In this document: in pieces, positions 13,388-26,050 of the stretch
Layout of the letters: every line of letters begins with the position of its first letter
How positions within the stretch are numbered: the first letter of the stretch is position 1
Assembly: GCA_905182995.1 (NCBI GenBank)
Contig: CAJJDP010000066.1
Coordinates: 1-64,000, forward strand
Direction: 5' to 3'
Source of the DNA: Paramecium octaurelia
Taxonomy: Eukaryota > Ciliophora > Oligohymenophorea > Peniculida > Parameciidae
Length of the DNA stretch: 64,000 nt
The notes under the pieces: generated by a model
The model's input: only the letters and a program-made list of their open reading frames with translations
Told to the model about the DNA's origin: nothing
The model's database searches: none
Position numbers and translations under genes: made by a program

Positions 13388-14796
13388 GTACATTAAGTTC
13401 AACAGGTAGCATGCACATTAGTATAAATAGGCGATGTAGCTGAATATTTTAAGTTAATGCTTATTTAGGTGATTGAGTTGCTTAGCACAACCAAAATCTC
13501 TAAAGCTTATATTACACGAGTATAAAACCTGGATAATATATAGTACCACCATAACACATGTAGAAAAATAATACGAACACAGGCTCAAAGCAGAAATGAT
13601 GTTCATTCATTCAAAAAGAACCGAATTGCTCTTCATAACATCGATAACCTACAGAAGCTTGGCAAATTTAAAAACACCCTGTTAGTGCTTTCAAATATAA
13701 TTGAGCAGTAACACACCATATTACTAAATAGAGTGCATCTTTATGGCAATTTTAAAGTAACATATAATTCATATACAGTTGCAGACAAATATTTTCATTC
13801 TAAACTTCTAATTCATTTGTAAAACCCCTTGGATTATAGGAACCATTTAAAAAACATCAAATATTAAGATTTATTCTAATAATACTAGGAGTATATAAAA
13901 CCAAAGACTTTACAATTGCGATTTGAATTATTGAAAGACAAAGATACTGATGTTAGAACGTTGAAATTGTTAGATGAACATTTTTAAAACTTAGAAGAAC
14001 ATTAGTTGTAGTTCAACAATATTTTATCGAATAAATATGTGAAATTCTTTGAGAAGGATGTTAAAATGAAAATTAGATTTAGGAGCAATTTATGAAGTTA
14101 TTTAAATATTACCAGAAGTATAAAGGACATGATCATTTTTGGAAAACCTATTAATTCAATCAGAAGAAGACAAGAAAGAATTACCAAAAGAATCAGAATA
14201 ATTCGTTGAATTTGATAAGAATATGAAAGATACTATGCAATGGCTGTTAAATTAAGATTATCTTGAAGTTCTGTAAGTAACCAAAATATTGTGGAAAAAT
14301 TAGAAAAAATATAAATTGATCAAAAAGTTTTTAGTGTCAATGATTTATTGGATATCGTTTCTAATGGTGGTTCACCTACCTAAATTAACAGATTTATGTC
14401 AAAGATATCTACGCTATTGTTAAGTTAGAATTATAAAAAAAATCTAATGAAAAACAAATTGTCAAAAGATGATTACATGTGTTGATCATGAAGAAGTAGT
14501 TTTAGTTAAACCTTTATAATTGTTAAATAAAGTTGAAATCTATTTATAAGCCCTGATTGATACTCTCAGAGAATTAGCCAAGAAATCATTTGAATTCTAT
14601 GATTCTATGACATGCCAATTACAATTGGATAGAAAAACTTGGATTGATTAAGATCCAGCTTAAATTGTTTATTAGTCAATAACATTATGTTGTCGGCTCA
14701 AGAAGTAAAAGCATTTGCAAAAAGAGCTAATGGAGACTTGAATGCCCTTAAGGTTTATTTTAAGAGAAATTTTGAGGCTCTAGCCAAGTTAATTAG
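13388..14796. repeat. Second N-joined duplication, copy 1
   Basis: This 1,409-bp block is repeated identically at 14798-16206 with only the N at 14797 between. It carries the decayed tail/linker part of the dynein remnant (ELPKESEQFVE is readable near 14,180). The arrangement matches the pair at 5733-8271 and again suggests unmerged contig overlap. Confidence 0.9.
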
Positions 14797-14797
14797 N
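14797..14797. other. Single-N assembly gap
   Basis: One ambiguous base between two identical 1,409-bp blocks, the same pattern as at 7002. Confidence 0.95.
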
Positions 14798-16206
14798 GTA
14801 CATTAAGTTCAACAGGTAGCATGCACATTAGTATAAATAGGCGATGTAGCTGAATATTTTAAGTTAATGCTTATTTAGGTGATTGAGTTGCTTAGCACAA
14901 CCAAAATCTCTAAAGCTTATATTACACGAGTATAAAACCTGGATAATATATAGTACCACCATAACACATGTAGAAAAATAATACGAACACAGGCTCAAAG
15001 CAGAAATGATGTTCATTCATTCAAAAAGAACCGAATTGCTCTTCATAACATCGATAACCTACAGAAGCTTGGCAAATTTAAAAACACCCTGTTAGTGCTT
15101 TCAAATATAATTGAGCAGTAACACACCATATTACTAAATAGAGTGCATCTTTATGGCAATTTTAAAGTAACATATAATTCATATACAGTTGCAGACAAAT
15201 ATTTTCATTCTAAACTTCTAATTCATTTGTAAAACCCCTTGGATTATAGGAACCATTTAAAAAACATCAAATATTAAGATTTATTCTAATAATACTAGGA
15301 GTATATAAAACCAAAGACTTTACAATTGCGATTTGAATTATTGAAAGACAAAGATACTGATGTTAGAACGTTGAAATTGTTAGATGAACATTTTTAAAAC
15401 TTAGAAGAACATTAGTTGTAGTTCAACAATATTTTATCGAATAAATATGTGAAATTCTTTGAGAAGGATGTTAAAATGAAAATTAGATTTAGGAGCAATT
15501 TATGAAGTTATTTAAATATTACCAGAAGTATAAAGGACATGATCATTTTTGGAAAACCTATTAATTCAATCAGAAGAAGACAAGAAAGAATTACCAAAAG
15601 AATCAGAATAATTCGTTGAATTTGATAAGAATATGAAAGATACTATGCAATGGCTGTTAAATTAAGATTATCTTGAAGTTCTGTAAGTAACCAAAATATT
15701 GTGGAAAAATTAGAAAAAATATAAATTGATCAAAAAGTTTTTAGTGTCAATGATTTATTGGATATCGTTTCTAATGGTGGTTCACCTACCTAAATTAACA
15801 GATTTATGTCAAAGATATCTACGCTATTGTTAAGTTAGAATTATAAAAAAAATCTAATGAAAAACAAATTGTCAAAAGATGATTACATGTGTTGATCATG
15901 AAGAAGTAGTTTTAGTTAAACCTTTATAATTGTTAAATAAAGTTGAAATCTATTTATAAGCCCTGATTGATACTCTCAGAGAATTAGCCAAGAAATCATT
16001 TGAATTCTATGATTCTATGACATGCCAATTACAATTGGATAGAAAAACTTGGATTGATTAAGATCCAGCTTAAATTGTTTATTAGTCAATAACATTATGT
16101 TGTCGGCTCAAGAAGTAAAAGCATTTGCAAAAAGAGCTAATGGAGACTTGAATGCCCTTAAGGTTTATTTTAAGAGAAATTTTGAGGCTCTAGCCAAGTT
16201 AATTAG
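14798..16206. repeat. Second N-joined duplication, copy 2
   Basis: Identical to 13388-14796 (offset 1,410). It runs without a break into the AAA1 part of the dynein remnant at 16,207 onward, so this copy is the one contiguous with the rest of the gene remnant. Confidence 0.9.
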
Positions 16207-19200
16207 ATTCTTTAGAGGAGATTTAACTAAATCATTAAGATAAAAAATTGATGTGTTTGATTACTGTGGATGGTCACAATGGAGATACCATTGGGAAATT
16301 GATTGATGAACATGTTCGTAAGCCAGATTAATTTTAATGGCAATCTTAATTGAAATTCTATTGGAACAATAAAGATGCTCATCTTAGAATTACTGATGCA
16401 TCCTTCAATTATTCATATGAATATTTGGGTAACGATTCAAGATTGGTTATCACACCATTGACAGATCGCATTTAATTCACATCCACTTAGATCTTGCATT
16501 TAAAGATGGGTTGTGCACTTACCCGTCCAGCAGGAACTAGTAAAACTGAAATCATTAAAGATTTGGCAAATTCTTTGGCTAAAGTATTTTATTTGTTAAA
16601 TAGCAGATCAGAAATGAATTATGAATCTATGGTTAATATCTATAAGGGACTTGCTAATTCTGGGGGATGGGTTGTTTTGATGAATTTCATAGTTTATCAC
16701 CAGAGATCTTGCCAGTCTGTTCAGGCTAATTCAAAGCAGCCACTGATGCTTTATTTAATTAAATATTTGATCTAATGCACTCAATTGAAACAAGTGTATC
16801 AAATAATAGAAAAAGACAGTTTTATTCCTAGAAGGAGGGGAGATTTCTTTAGATCCAACATGTAGTGTGTTTATTACAATAAATCCAGGTTACTTGGGAG
16901 GAGCAGAATTACCAGAAGAAATGAAAGCAGTGTTTAGACCAACTTCAGCGGTTGTCCCAAATATAGAATTGATTTGCTAAAAATATTTATGGCTGAAGGA
17001 TTTGAATAGGCAAAGACATTGGCACATAAATTTGTTACTTTATTAATTCTATGCAGAGATTTATTATCAAAATAACTGTATTATGATTGTGGACTTAGAG
17101 CCATTAAATCAGTCTTAGTCTTAGTGGGTAGTTTCATGAGAGTTAAGAGCATTGAGAGTTTCAATATTCCAAAGATTGAATAAGAAGATATGGATGCTTT
17201 CTCTGAATTATTATCAGATTCATTCCCAACTATCAATGATTTGTATGGTTCAAATTTACCAACAAAGAAATGAAAGGATGGTTTTGTTTCTAAAGTTATG
17301 AGATCTCTTAGTGAAATTCAAGGTATTAATCCTAAATTGATATTACTTGATGGAGACTTATACTAATTCGATTGAGTCAATGATTAGTGATGGATGACAA
17401 TAAGATATTGACATTCTCGAACAATGAAAGAATTTCATTGAAACCACACATGAGAATACTTTTTGAAATCAGAGATCTCCGCTTTGTTACTCCTGCTTCA
17501 GTGTCTAAGGTATCTTATACATTTCAGATGACAAGGGATATTAATGGAGAGCTTATCTGAAATCATGAGTTAAGAATAACTTTAATGATGATTAATTGAA
17601 GTCAACTTTATAATAGCAATTTGAAAATTATATTTAAGGTATTTTGAAACTCTTGAAGAAATGGTTTTGGAATTTGATTTCAGTCAATCCTATTTCTATG
17701 ATCATCTCATTCTGCAAAGCCTTATTGGCATTGTTTTTGATTACTTTTATGAAGAGCTTTCAGAAACTTTGATACTTAACCAGCCGTTGAATTGTTAAGA
17801 TAACATGCAGAGAATGGCCATTGGCATAATTTAGATAAATTGAGTTTATAAGATATCGTCAACGCTTAAATAATAGCTGCTATGAATATGCTTGCTGGTC
17901 ATCCTTTGTTAATCCAAGATATTAAAGACACTTTTGGACTGTTTCAATTCCTATTCTTGACATAAAGTTTTTTCTTAATCTACGATACATTCTTTTCAGG
18001 CCATCTTAAGAGATTCAAACCAGCCTTGACTGAAAATGGACCTACAATTATCAAAGCTGCTTTACAATTACATAAAAGTGTCATTGAGAATTTCAGAAAG
18101 ACAGCCATAAATTTCCATTATGACTTCAATCTTAGACATATTTCCAATGTTATTTAAAGTTTGTTATTAGCAGATCCAGCTAAATTTATTGATTCAGATA
18201 AATTAATAAGAATATGGATTCCTGAATCTGAAAACATATGGCGATAGATTAAACTCAATGGATGATCTTAATACCTATTAGGCATTGATGTTTGATTTGT
18301 TCAAAAACATAGTTCACTCAATTTGATTTCAGTGAATACTTTGCCAAGATAAGTGTTATGATTAGATGCCTAATGATAAATTGGAATCAGTAATTACCAG
18401 AGCATTCAAAGAATAAAATGATAACTTTGCATATGTGGATTAGTGTTATTTGAAAAATACTCTTAAAAACATGTATGTACCTTCAAGAAGAAATACATTA
18501 TTAATAGGAATAGGAGGTAGTAGAAATAATCATTAATTAAATTGCCTGTATTTATTATGACTTACACACTCTTCATTATTACATTCTTGAGCAATTATGG
18601 TATGAATAAGTTAAGAAAGATTTGCAATTACTTTACTAGAAATCAGGTGTCAAAGTTGAACGTATTATGTTCTTATTTTAATGATGGTCAAATTAAAAAA
18701 GGGAGATTCTTAACATACATCACTGATTTACTAACGTCAGGAGAAGTGGCAGAACTCTACAATTCAGATGAAAAGGAAGATTTGATTAATCAAATTAGAC
18801 AAAAAGTAAAGGTTGAGGGAAGACTAGATACAAGAGATTCATGTTGGGGATGGCTTATTGATAAAGTAAGATAGAATTTACAGATGACTTTGTGTTTCTC
18901 ACCAGCAGGTGAGTCTCTCCGTAAAAGAGCTAGTAGATTCACTGCTTTTATCAACTCTACTGTTATTGATTGGTTCATCCATGGCCTTAAGATGCCCTCT
19001 ATAACATTACCTAATAATATGTAAGAGACATTGATGTATCCACAGATTTAGTTACAGAAGATAAGCTATTCTGTATCAATAAAAGTTACTTGGCTTTTCC
19101 AAATATCGAAACTCATCTTGAAAAATCTATTCCTTTTATGAATAATGTAATTTATTGGGAATCTCTAATATTAAAGAGCATTCCAATATTGCATTATATT

Positions 19201-19404
19201 ATTCTTCGAGTTAATAATAATAATTTATTTTTCAATAAATCCAGTCTCAACAAAAATTTGATTTTTTTTTACCATTTTTTCGATTAATAATTAAATATTG
19301 CAATCAATAAGATTTTCTGCATTTGGAAATTTCTTTGATTATTGCATAAATAAAAAGTTGGAAATTTAGAAAAAAAAACAGAAGATTTTAATTATTTAAT
19401 TTTT

Positions 19405-20442
19405 ATGATTTTTAATTATTATTCTAAACTCAAGTAAATATTATAATAAGACAATCATGACTTGGATTTGGCTACAAATGATTAATTTATACGAATAATC
19501 CCAAATGAAAATAAATGGGAAAACGATTAATGGAAGGAGTATATATAAAATGTTGACTTCTAGTATATGGATAGAAACTAAGTGTTAAGTTAATTAAAAA
19601 AGAATTTCGACCCATCTCTAAGATCAATTATATATCCTTGGATTGCAAATAAAACAGTACCTCCCCCAGTAGATTATAAGTTATTTGCCTAAAATCCATG
19701 CGCTTAAGATAACATCATCTTTAGGGATATTGAAAGAACTCACTCACATCTATAGTTTTATAAAAGTAAAAGAAAGTCAAGTAAAAAGCATGTTTAAAGA
19801 GCTTCATAACAACTAGATAGTATAAAATCAATAATTGATGAAAAACTTTTAAATGACTTTTTTTCCTTAAATTAAAGAAGATTATTTTATTTATTGAGAG
19901 CATATGCTAATTAAGACCCAAGTATTGGATATGTTTAAGGAATGAATTATATTATGGGGCTTTTACTCTTTTTATTGGATGATAACAACAGTTTATTTTC
20001 TGGGGAGATGAAAGCTTATTAAATGTTTTTATTTATTAATGTTAAAATGAATTGGTCATAAACATACAATAAATCCATGAAAAAGTTAAAATCAATGGTT
20101 TAACATCTTGAGTTATTATTGCAATAGAATCTTCCTGATGTATATAAAGTAATTTGCAATTTAGATTAACCATTTATATTTTTTATGGATTAATACTTTT
20201 TTGGGTTGATGAGTTACAAAACTCCTATTGAATTTTCAGCAAAAATTTTAGATATCTTCATAATATAAGGAGAATAAATTATATTTGATGTGTTGTTGAG
20301 AGTGTTTACATTAAATAGAAATGAAATCAAATAATTATATGACAAAGATGAATAAACTCAATTTATTAAGGACATACTTCCTATGAGTATTGAAAAATTT
20401 GGAATTTAAGCCTTAATTCCAAATTCTGAAATAATAATCTGA
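19405..20442 (+). CDS. TBC-domain Rab GTPase-activating protein
   Basis: A single uninterrupted frame of 345 codons with TAA/TAG as Gln, no introns needed. Both catalytic fingers of TBC Rab GAPs are visible: the arginine finger in IFRDIER (about residues 101-107) and the glutamine finger in GYVQGMN (about residues 174-180). A TBC-like core follows to the C terminus. The length is short for the family, so the protein is little more than the TBC domain with an N-terminal lead of about 60 residues. It should accelerate GTP hydrolysis on a Rab in membrane traffic; the substrate Rab cannot be told. It is the first intact gene right of the degraded region. The start is the first ATG in frame. Confidence 0.88.
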
Positions 20443-21082
20443 AGACTTGAATAATTGAATTTTATTCTAATTATGACAACGAATTTTTCAATTTTGTTAA
20501 TATCATTTACAACTAGTAAAGAATTTATTCTATATAATCTTGCTCTAAATTCTTTTTTTCTCTTAGTCAAAACTACTGAATCTTCACTTTAATAATTTTA
20601 CTTAAGCTTCTTCATGTTATTCATTTCGTAATTAATTTTCTAAAAAACATTTTGATTATGTTTTCAATTAAAATTAATTGTATAAAATTTTACTATCTCT
20701 AATAAACTTACCGGCTCAATTAGTGCATTGATTGAAATATTTCATTTATAATATTTCAATTTTTTTCATAATTCAAGTTATGTGTTGGAATCTTTGATAA
20801 CAATACTAAAAATTGTAGGAAATGATTAAATTTTCAAAAAGTTAAATAACTATAATATTGTCTGGTTTTACTGATAGAGTAGTAAATATTATTTAGAAAT
20901 ATATATGTCGTTAGGAGATGAGAAATTTTAGTCAAAAACGATAAAGATCATCAGAAATACCCATTATAACATTTATCAACAAAGAATTACTTAAGAGCTT
21001 TGTGAAAATATTCTAGTTTATCAGTTGCTCTATTTTATCCTTATTTATTATAATCGAATGAATAGGTATTTTTTATTTTATA
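20443..21082. other. Spacer between convergent genes
   Basis: AT-rich with no supported gene. The minus strand has one TGA-free stretch of about 120 codons (20,770-21,130), but it is hydrophobic, overlaps the end of the SAS-6-like gene in another frame and shows no motif. In such AT-rich DNA with one stop codon, chance frames of that length are expected. Confidence 0.5.
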
Positions 21083-21766
21083 TCATCTGTTCATTCTTTG
21101 CATTTGTAAAAGCAGTTGAGGATTTTTTACTTTAACAACATCATTAATCTAAAATGTTAATCACTACAAAATCTATACATCCTTAAGTTTATTTTCCATC
21201 TAGGATAACCTTTGTTTGACTTTTTAATATTTTTTTGTAATCGCCATACGAATAGCATCTTCAGGCAAAGAGAAAAATTAGAATTGAATTAATTCAACAT
21301 TTTTGTATTCTGTGTGCTAAATTATTTCAATAACAGCATCGCCTTCTTAAGTAATTCTTAACACTGCACTGTATTTATTGGGGTCTTTGTGAGCCTTATC
21401 TAGACACTTAATACAAATGGCAGGATAATCAATAAAAGATGCTGTCAATTGCTATCCATCTTTGATTTTTTAAAATGCTGCTTCATTTATACTACTTGTT
21501 ATTCAATAAATTTACTCATGAATGAAATGGAAAAATAGATCATTTTCACAACTTAATTCAATTTTCATTCTCTCAAGTGTCTGCTCACTTCCTAAAATAA
21601 ATACTCTCACATTAAGAGTTTCTTATGTTTATTATTAATCTCCTTCATCTACTATGATTTAACACATTATTTCTTATTCATAAATCAGAGTATAACCCTC
21701 AGGATCTGTCTCTTCTTAGGTTTCTTGATAATTTAGAGTTACCTTTGAGGGAGTATTTTTTAACAT
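21083..21766 (-). CDS. SAS-6-like protein lacking the coiled-coil tail
   Basis: The modelled protein is 209 residues after removal of two introns (24 nt and 30 nt); the spliced length is in frame. The N-terminal globular domain of the centriole cartwheel protein SAS-6 is recognisable: a beta-rich start, then a DGQQLTASFIDYP segment matching the family's DFxxFP region, SAVLRI, and the AIRMAITKKY helix before the usual coiled coil. SAS-6 builds the nine-fold hub of basal bodies. Here the frame ends about 25 residues after the head domain (ending LLLQMQRMNR), with no coiled coil downstream in any frame. That is the architecture of SAS6-like (SAS6L) proteins described in some protists. If the second intron is not spliced, the protein ends even earlier, at 21161. 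Confidence 0.8.
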
Positions 21767-21981
21767 TTTTATTTGAATTTATTTGTTATTATTTATCCGA
21801 ATTACTTTTCATGATAATAAAAATATTCACCACATTTACAAAAAGAAAGCAAATATAATGAATATTTGAACTAGCTTTAAAGCATTTTTATTAAAGATTG
21901 TGTTTATATGATTATTCACTCCATTGTTTAATCATTTATTGGATTATTAAAATTAAATATTTTCAAATTCTATTACTCTTC

Positions 21982-22823
21982 ATGAAAGCTGAAGCAGTTT
22001 TAGGAGTTAATATAGGAGACATTAGATATATTACAAATTGTTCCGCTAAAATTAAATTACACCCTTAGGAATACTTTGCACATGTACATGCTTGCCAAAT
22101 ATGCAAAGAAAGTTCCCCATTTATAAGCAAGCTCAAGAATCTAAAAGATATTGAAAATTATTCCTATTTTGATTTACTTGGATTAAAATCAATGTCAGAG
22201 ATCATAATTGACGAAATCAATTAAAACGATTTAGATTAGGAATTTTATAGTGATGAATATGAAGAATTTTTATTAAGCCTTGATCCGTTTATTTGCTCTG
22301 ACTGTAATTCAGACTAAGTTAACTAAAATTAAATTGGTATCAAATAGCATTTAAAGGCTTGCAAAGACTTTCGAGAAAACTCACCTTTTTAATAATAATT
22401 ACAAAATATCAATCTCAACAATTATTGGGATATTCACAAAAAAGCCTTTACGCTTGATATTCTTTATATTATTAATTGGGTTACAATAATCATCATTAAA
22501 AAACTTGTAAATTTTTAAATTAATTATATAGCTCGGACAATTCGACAGAAAGAATCATTAGAATTAATAAGGTAGAGGACATAAATGCGGGAAATGCGAA
22601 TAATTTAAAGGTATACATTGTTTGTATTTTTGAAGAAATCTTGATTAAACATGATAACTGTAATGTACTTGCTTGTACAAATTGTTATGAAACACATATT
22701 AGAAAACAAGTTGAAGAAAATTGCCTAGAAATTAGATGTTTTAATTGTCAAAATAAGCTTTCGACACAATTTATATTGAAAATTCTAGACAATAAATCCC
22801 ACTACAAAATGCCAATAAATTGA
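21982..22823 (+). CDS. Cys-rich RING/treble-clef-like protein
   Basis: Two 25-nt introns (22507-22531 and 22611-22635) restore one frame of 263 codons ending at TGA 22821. Three clusters of paired cysteines are present: CQIC near residue 35, CSDC near residue 100 with a downstream HLKAC, and a C-terminal block with CGKC, CTNC and CFNC spaced like a RING or treble-clef zinc domain. The middle has acidic and Gln-rich stretches. A ubiquitin-ligase or scaffold role is possible, but I do not recognise a named family. No membrane segment or signal peptide is evident. Confidence 0.7.
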
Positions 22824-24813
22824 TGCCTTCAGACTTTAAATGTTATAGAGAGTTATAAATAATTATAATTTTTTTAAATCTTTCTTTATTGATACGTTTA
22901 ATTGATTTCTAGAAATTCATAGATTTGTCTAAAAGGTTTGCCTAAAAATCTGCTTTTTTTATTAACAATATTTATCCTCTTTCAAAAAGTAAATAAACGT
23001 TTGTGAAGTATTATATTATTAAGAAATTGCCAATTAAATGCTCTACAATACAAAGGTTAGAGATTAAATATAGTGCTCTTTAGTTTCTTCTGCTTTTTAA
23101 TTTAAATCCAAAAAAATATTCTCTTTCAAATATTGTTTTTTTTTTAATAAATTCAAAAATAAAAGCAAATTTATTAATACTCAGATCAAAAATTTTGTTC
23201 TCCTTTACCAAGAAACTTTACCTTTACATTTTAGAATTATAATTCTATTATCGCACCACAGTGTTAATTTTTCCCTAAATTTAAAAAACTACTCTACCCT
23301 TTTAAGTAATACTTATTAGTATAGAAACTAATAATGAAGATAAAAACGTTAATGATGTGATATAAAAAGATATAATTTTGTTATGATCTCATTAGCCATT
23401 ATAATCCATTCTTTATTGAATTTTAGTCTTAAATTGCAAATTTTATTAATTTAATTATAACTAAAATCAAATAAATTATTCTTACATGATTAATCCTTTA
23501 AGAATAATAGCTTGTACAAATAAGACTAATGTTAGATAAGCGTCAAATTTATAAAAAACCTGATCAATTTGAATCGAATTATTGTAAAGAACATGAATCT
23601 AAAATATTATTCTCCAATTGGATATCTTCTTTTAATAAATTTAATTTCTGAAAATTAAATATCAGAATCAGAAAATTTGTTCTTCTGCTTTGTTTATAGA
23701 AACAATGTTTTATAGCTATTATTTCAGCCTAGTCTAAAAAACAATAAAATAATATAATAAAATTGTTTATTATATTTAATTATTATAAATTCTCAATGTT
23801 AATCAGTCATTGTTGGAACTTTCAATATCGATAATAAATTCAAATTATGATATTGGTAGCAATCGTAAAAATTAGTTTCAGACTTGCAAGCATTTTAAAT
23901 TAAGAAAGAAATCCAAAAACATCCTTAATGTATCAATTACTTCTTCTTCAAATCCTCTTCAATAATTTAATTTTTATTTTATTAAATACCTAGTAGCATT
24001 TTCTTATATTGGAATTACAATTCTTTTATTGGTTTGTTAACTATTAATATGCTAATATCATGCTACTTTTGATTTTTATTAAATAAAACTCCTCTTCATC
24101 AATTTGTAATATTATATTTATTAAAATGATGTAGACAATGAGATACAGAAAATTAAGAAAAAGGATAAGTCTATTGAAAAGATAGTAGTGCATAATATTT
24201 AGGTTTCTTTAAGTTTCGAAAAAAGCAACAGGAAAGATATCTTCATTTTTTTTATAAGAAAATAAATTGAGAATTAAATAAATTGATTTAAGAAAGAAAT
24301 AGAAAATAAATACAATGGGTGAAAGACATTCTTTATTTGCTATGCAAAAGGGCAATGATATATCCTTATAAAAAGAAAAGAAGAGGAATCAGCTATAATA
24401 CTGCTAAATTCCAATAGGAAGCAATCGAAATTTCTGAATTAGGAAATTAAAAGCGTGGAAACCTCTAGGATTTTATTTAAAGAAACTATCAAGAAGATGT
24501 TTTTAAATTTCAATTTAATATTATTTATAGAATATTTTTACCTAAATTCAGCTTTTAAGCCATTAAGAAATTAAACAAATTTTCATTCGTCCTTATTTCT
24601 TATCAATATTCTATTAATAGGAGGAAATTTTCCTATTTTTACTTATTTGTATTAAAAATGCCAATTTAACAAGTTTGAAGTAGATTTCGAAGTGGTTCAA
24701 AAGGCCTTATTATAGATACATTTATTGTTTAAATTGAGCTTCAAAAACAGAATTTAAATCAATTAATTGAAATTATTGATGTATAAAAATGTATTAATAT
24801 TTAAAAAAATACT
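22824..24813. other. Long AT-rich spacer, weak coding-like fragments
   Basis: This is the longest gene-poor stretch of the right half. Minus-strand fragments at 23,600-24,010 and + strand fragments at 24,130-24,660 (an ATG at 24315 opens about 40 codons beginning MGERHSLFAMQKG) look faintly coding. I could not join them into one frame with plausible tiny introns, and no motif stands out. They may be a small decayed gene. Confidence 0.35.
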
Positions 24814-25827
24814 TCATAAGAAATATGGAAGAACATTTTTAGGATTTGTACTTTTAGCACTCTCTGGTACTTCCTTGAATGTCTTCCATGTTTATTACAG
24901 TTACTCATCCAAGCATAAAATCGACGCTATATTTCCACATCTGTAACAATAATTAGGAGCAGACCACACTGTTACTAAATTTTGGTCCTAAGATAAATGT
25001 GAAAATCATACAGGGAACCAGTATTTATATCCTTCCATAACTAATTGATGTGCTCTACATATTAAGGTCAAATCATTAAGTCTACAAAATTCCTTTGTTA
25101 CTTTAGCGCCAAACAAATATCCTGCTCCTCTAGAATTAACAGCCCAATACTCTACTTCTTCAGGATCTGACCACATCAAATCACAAAATGGACCTTCATG
25201 TGGAATTTCAATCTAAATGTTTTTGAATTTCTATTACTTTTCTATCGATGGTTCTGATCTAATCAATTGTCCTCATATCTGGAGACAATCCACCATGCAC
25301 ACAGAGTATTTAACCTTCAATTAAAGCAGCCAATGGTAAGCAATCAAAAACTTCCATAAACAGTCTCCAAGGACTACTATTCCCATATTTTCTTAACAAC
25401 TCTTCATAAAATCCGTAAACTTAAGTGCACTGTCTGGATTCGTGATTTCCTCTCAACAAAACTATATTACCAGGATATTTCACTATTGATCATTACTTTC
25501 AATTCATACCTTTTAAACAAAGTAAATATTCCATGGTTTCCACACTATTATATCCTCGATCAACAAAATCACCTATAAAAATATAATTATGCGCTGGAAT
25601 ATCTCCTCCTTCTTTAATTAATGCTTGCAAATCATAAAATTGACCTATAAACTAAGCAATAGTAGCATACCATGAATATCACCACAAACATTCACTGGGG
25701 CCTTCACTGGCTACACATTTGACTCTTCTAAGAATATTTCCTTTGCTCTTTCGCAAATTAACTTTAAATCTCTTTCTGGAAGGCATCCTCCTGAAAGTAA
25801 CGATGCAATGTGACGATCGATGTCCAT
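24814..25827 (-). CDS. PP6-type serine/threonine phosphatase catalytic subunit
   Basis: Removing four introns (26, 27, 25 and 24 nt in transcript order) gives 303 residues, matching the roughly 305 of PP6c/Sit4. All PPP-family metal-binding signatures are present: [33 protein letters not shown] and the late [11 protein letters not shown] block. GDFVDRG rather than GDYVDRG and the C-terminal PYFL point to PP6 (or PP4) rather than PP2A itself; the last leucine is the carboxymethylation site in this group. The enzyme acts in cytosol and nucleus with regulatory partners. Start chosen at the first in-frame ATG ([11 protein letters not shown]), at the expected distance from the catalytic core. Confidence 0.93.
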
Positions 25828-26050
25828 TAATTAAAGATTTACTTTATAATTTTTATTAAAATAAATAGCAAACTATTTGGCAAGCATGATTAAATTTGAA
25901 TCTTATACTTATAGATTCAAAATAAGAAAGTACAAAAAGGTTCAGAAAGTCATAAACAAAATAGCACCAATAAAAGAAACTAAGTTGCTTCAGAAAATTA
26001 GGAGGAGGAAGAAGAAATTATTTAAAATTAATAATTTCAAAGATTTGAAT

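Larger units (their letters stand above)
13850..19290 (+). pseudogene. Axonemal dynein heavy chain pseudogene (tail/linker to AAA4)
   Basis: Dynein heavy-chain landmarks occur in order on the + strand: linker sequence (ELPKESEQFVE), the AAA1 entry [10 protein letters not shown] near 16,441, a P-loop near 16,525, AAA3 sequence (LLADPAKFIDSDK, about 18,170) and AAA4 sequence (GEVAELYNSDEKE, about 18,740). It is broken. The P-loop reads RPAGTSKTE instead of GPAGTGKTE, losing two glycines. The Walker B CFDEF at 16,673 is in a different frame from the P-loop. AAA2 appears to jump from its start to DLYGSNLPTK near 17,240, suggesting an internal deletion. In-frame TGA stops recur, and nothing resembling AAA5, AAA6 or the microtubule-binding stalk follows. 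Part of the length is inflated by the N-joined duplication. Dynein identity is firm; the subtype (inner-arm, single-headed type) is a guess. Confidence 0.88.

Noticed and set aside
20770-21130. A 120-codon minus-strand open stretch as the missing SAS-6 coiled coil
   Set aside because: It is hydrophobic rather than heptad-like and is not in phase with the SAS-6-like exons under either intron choice.
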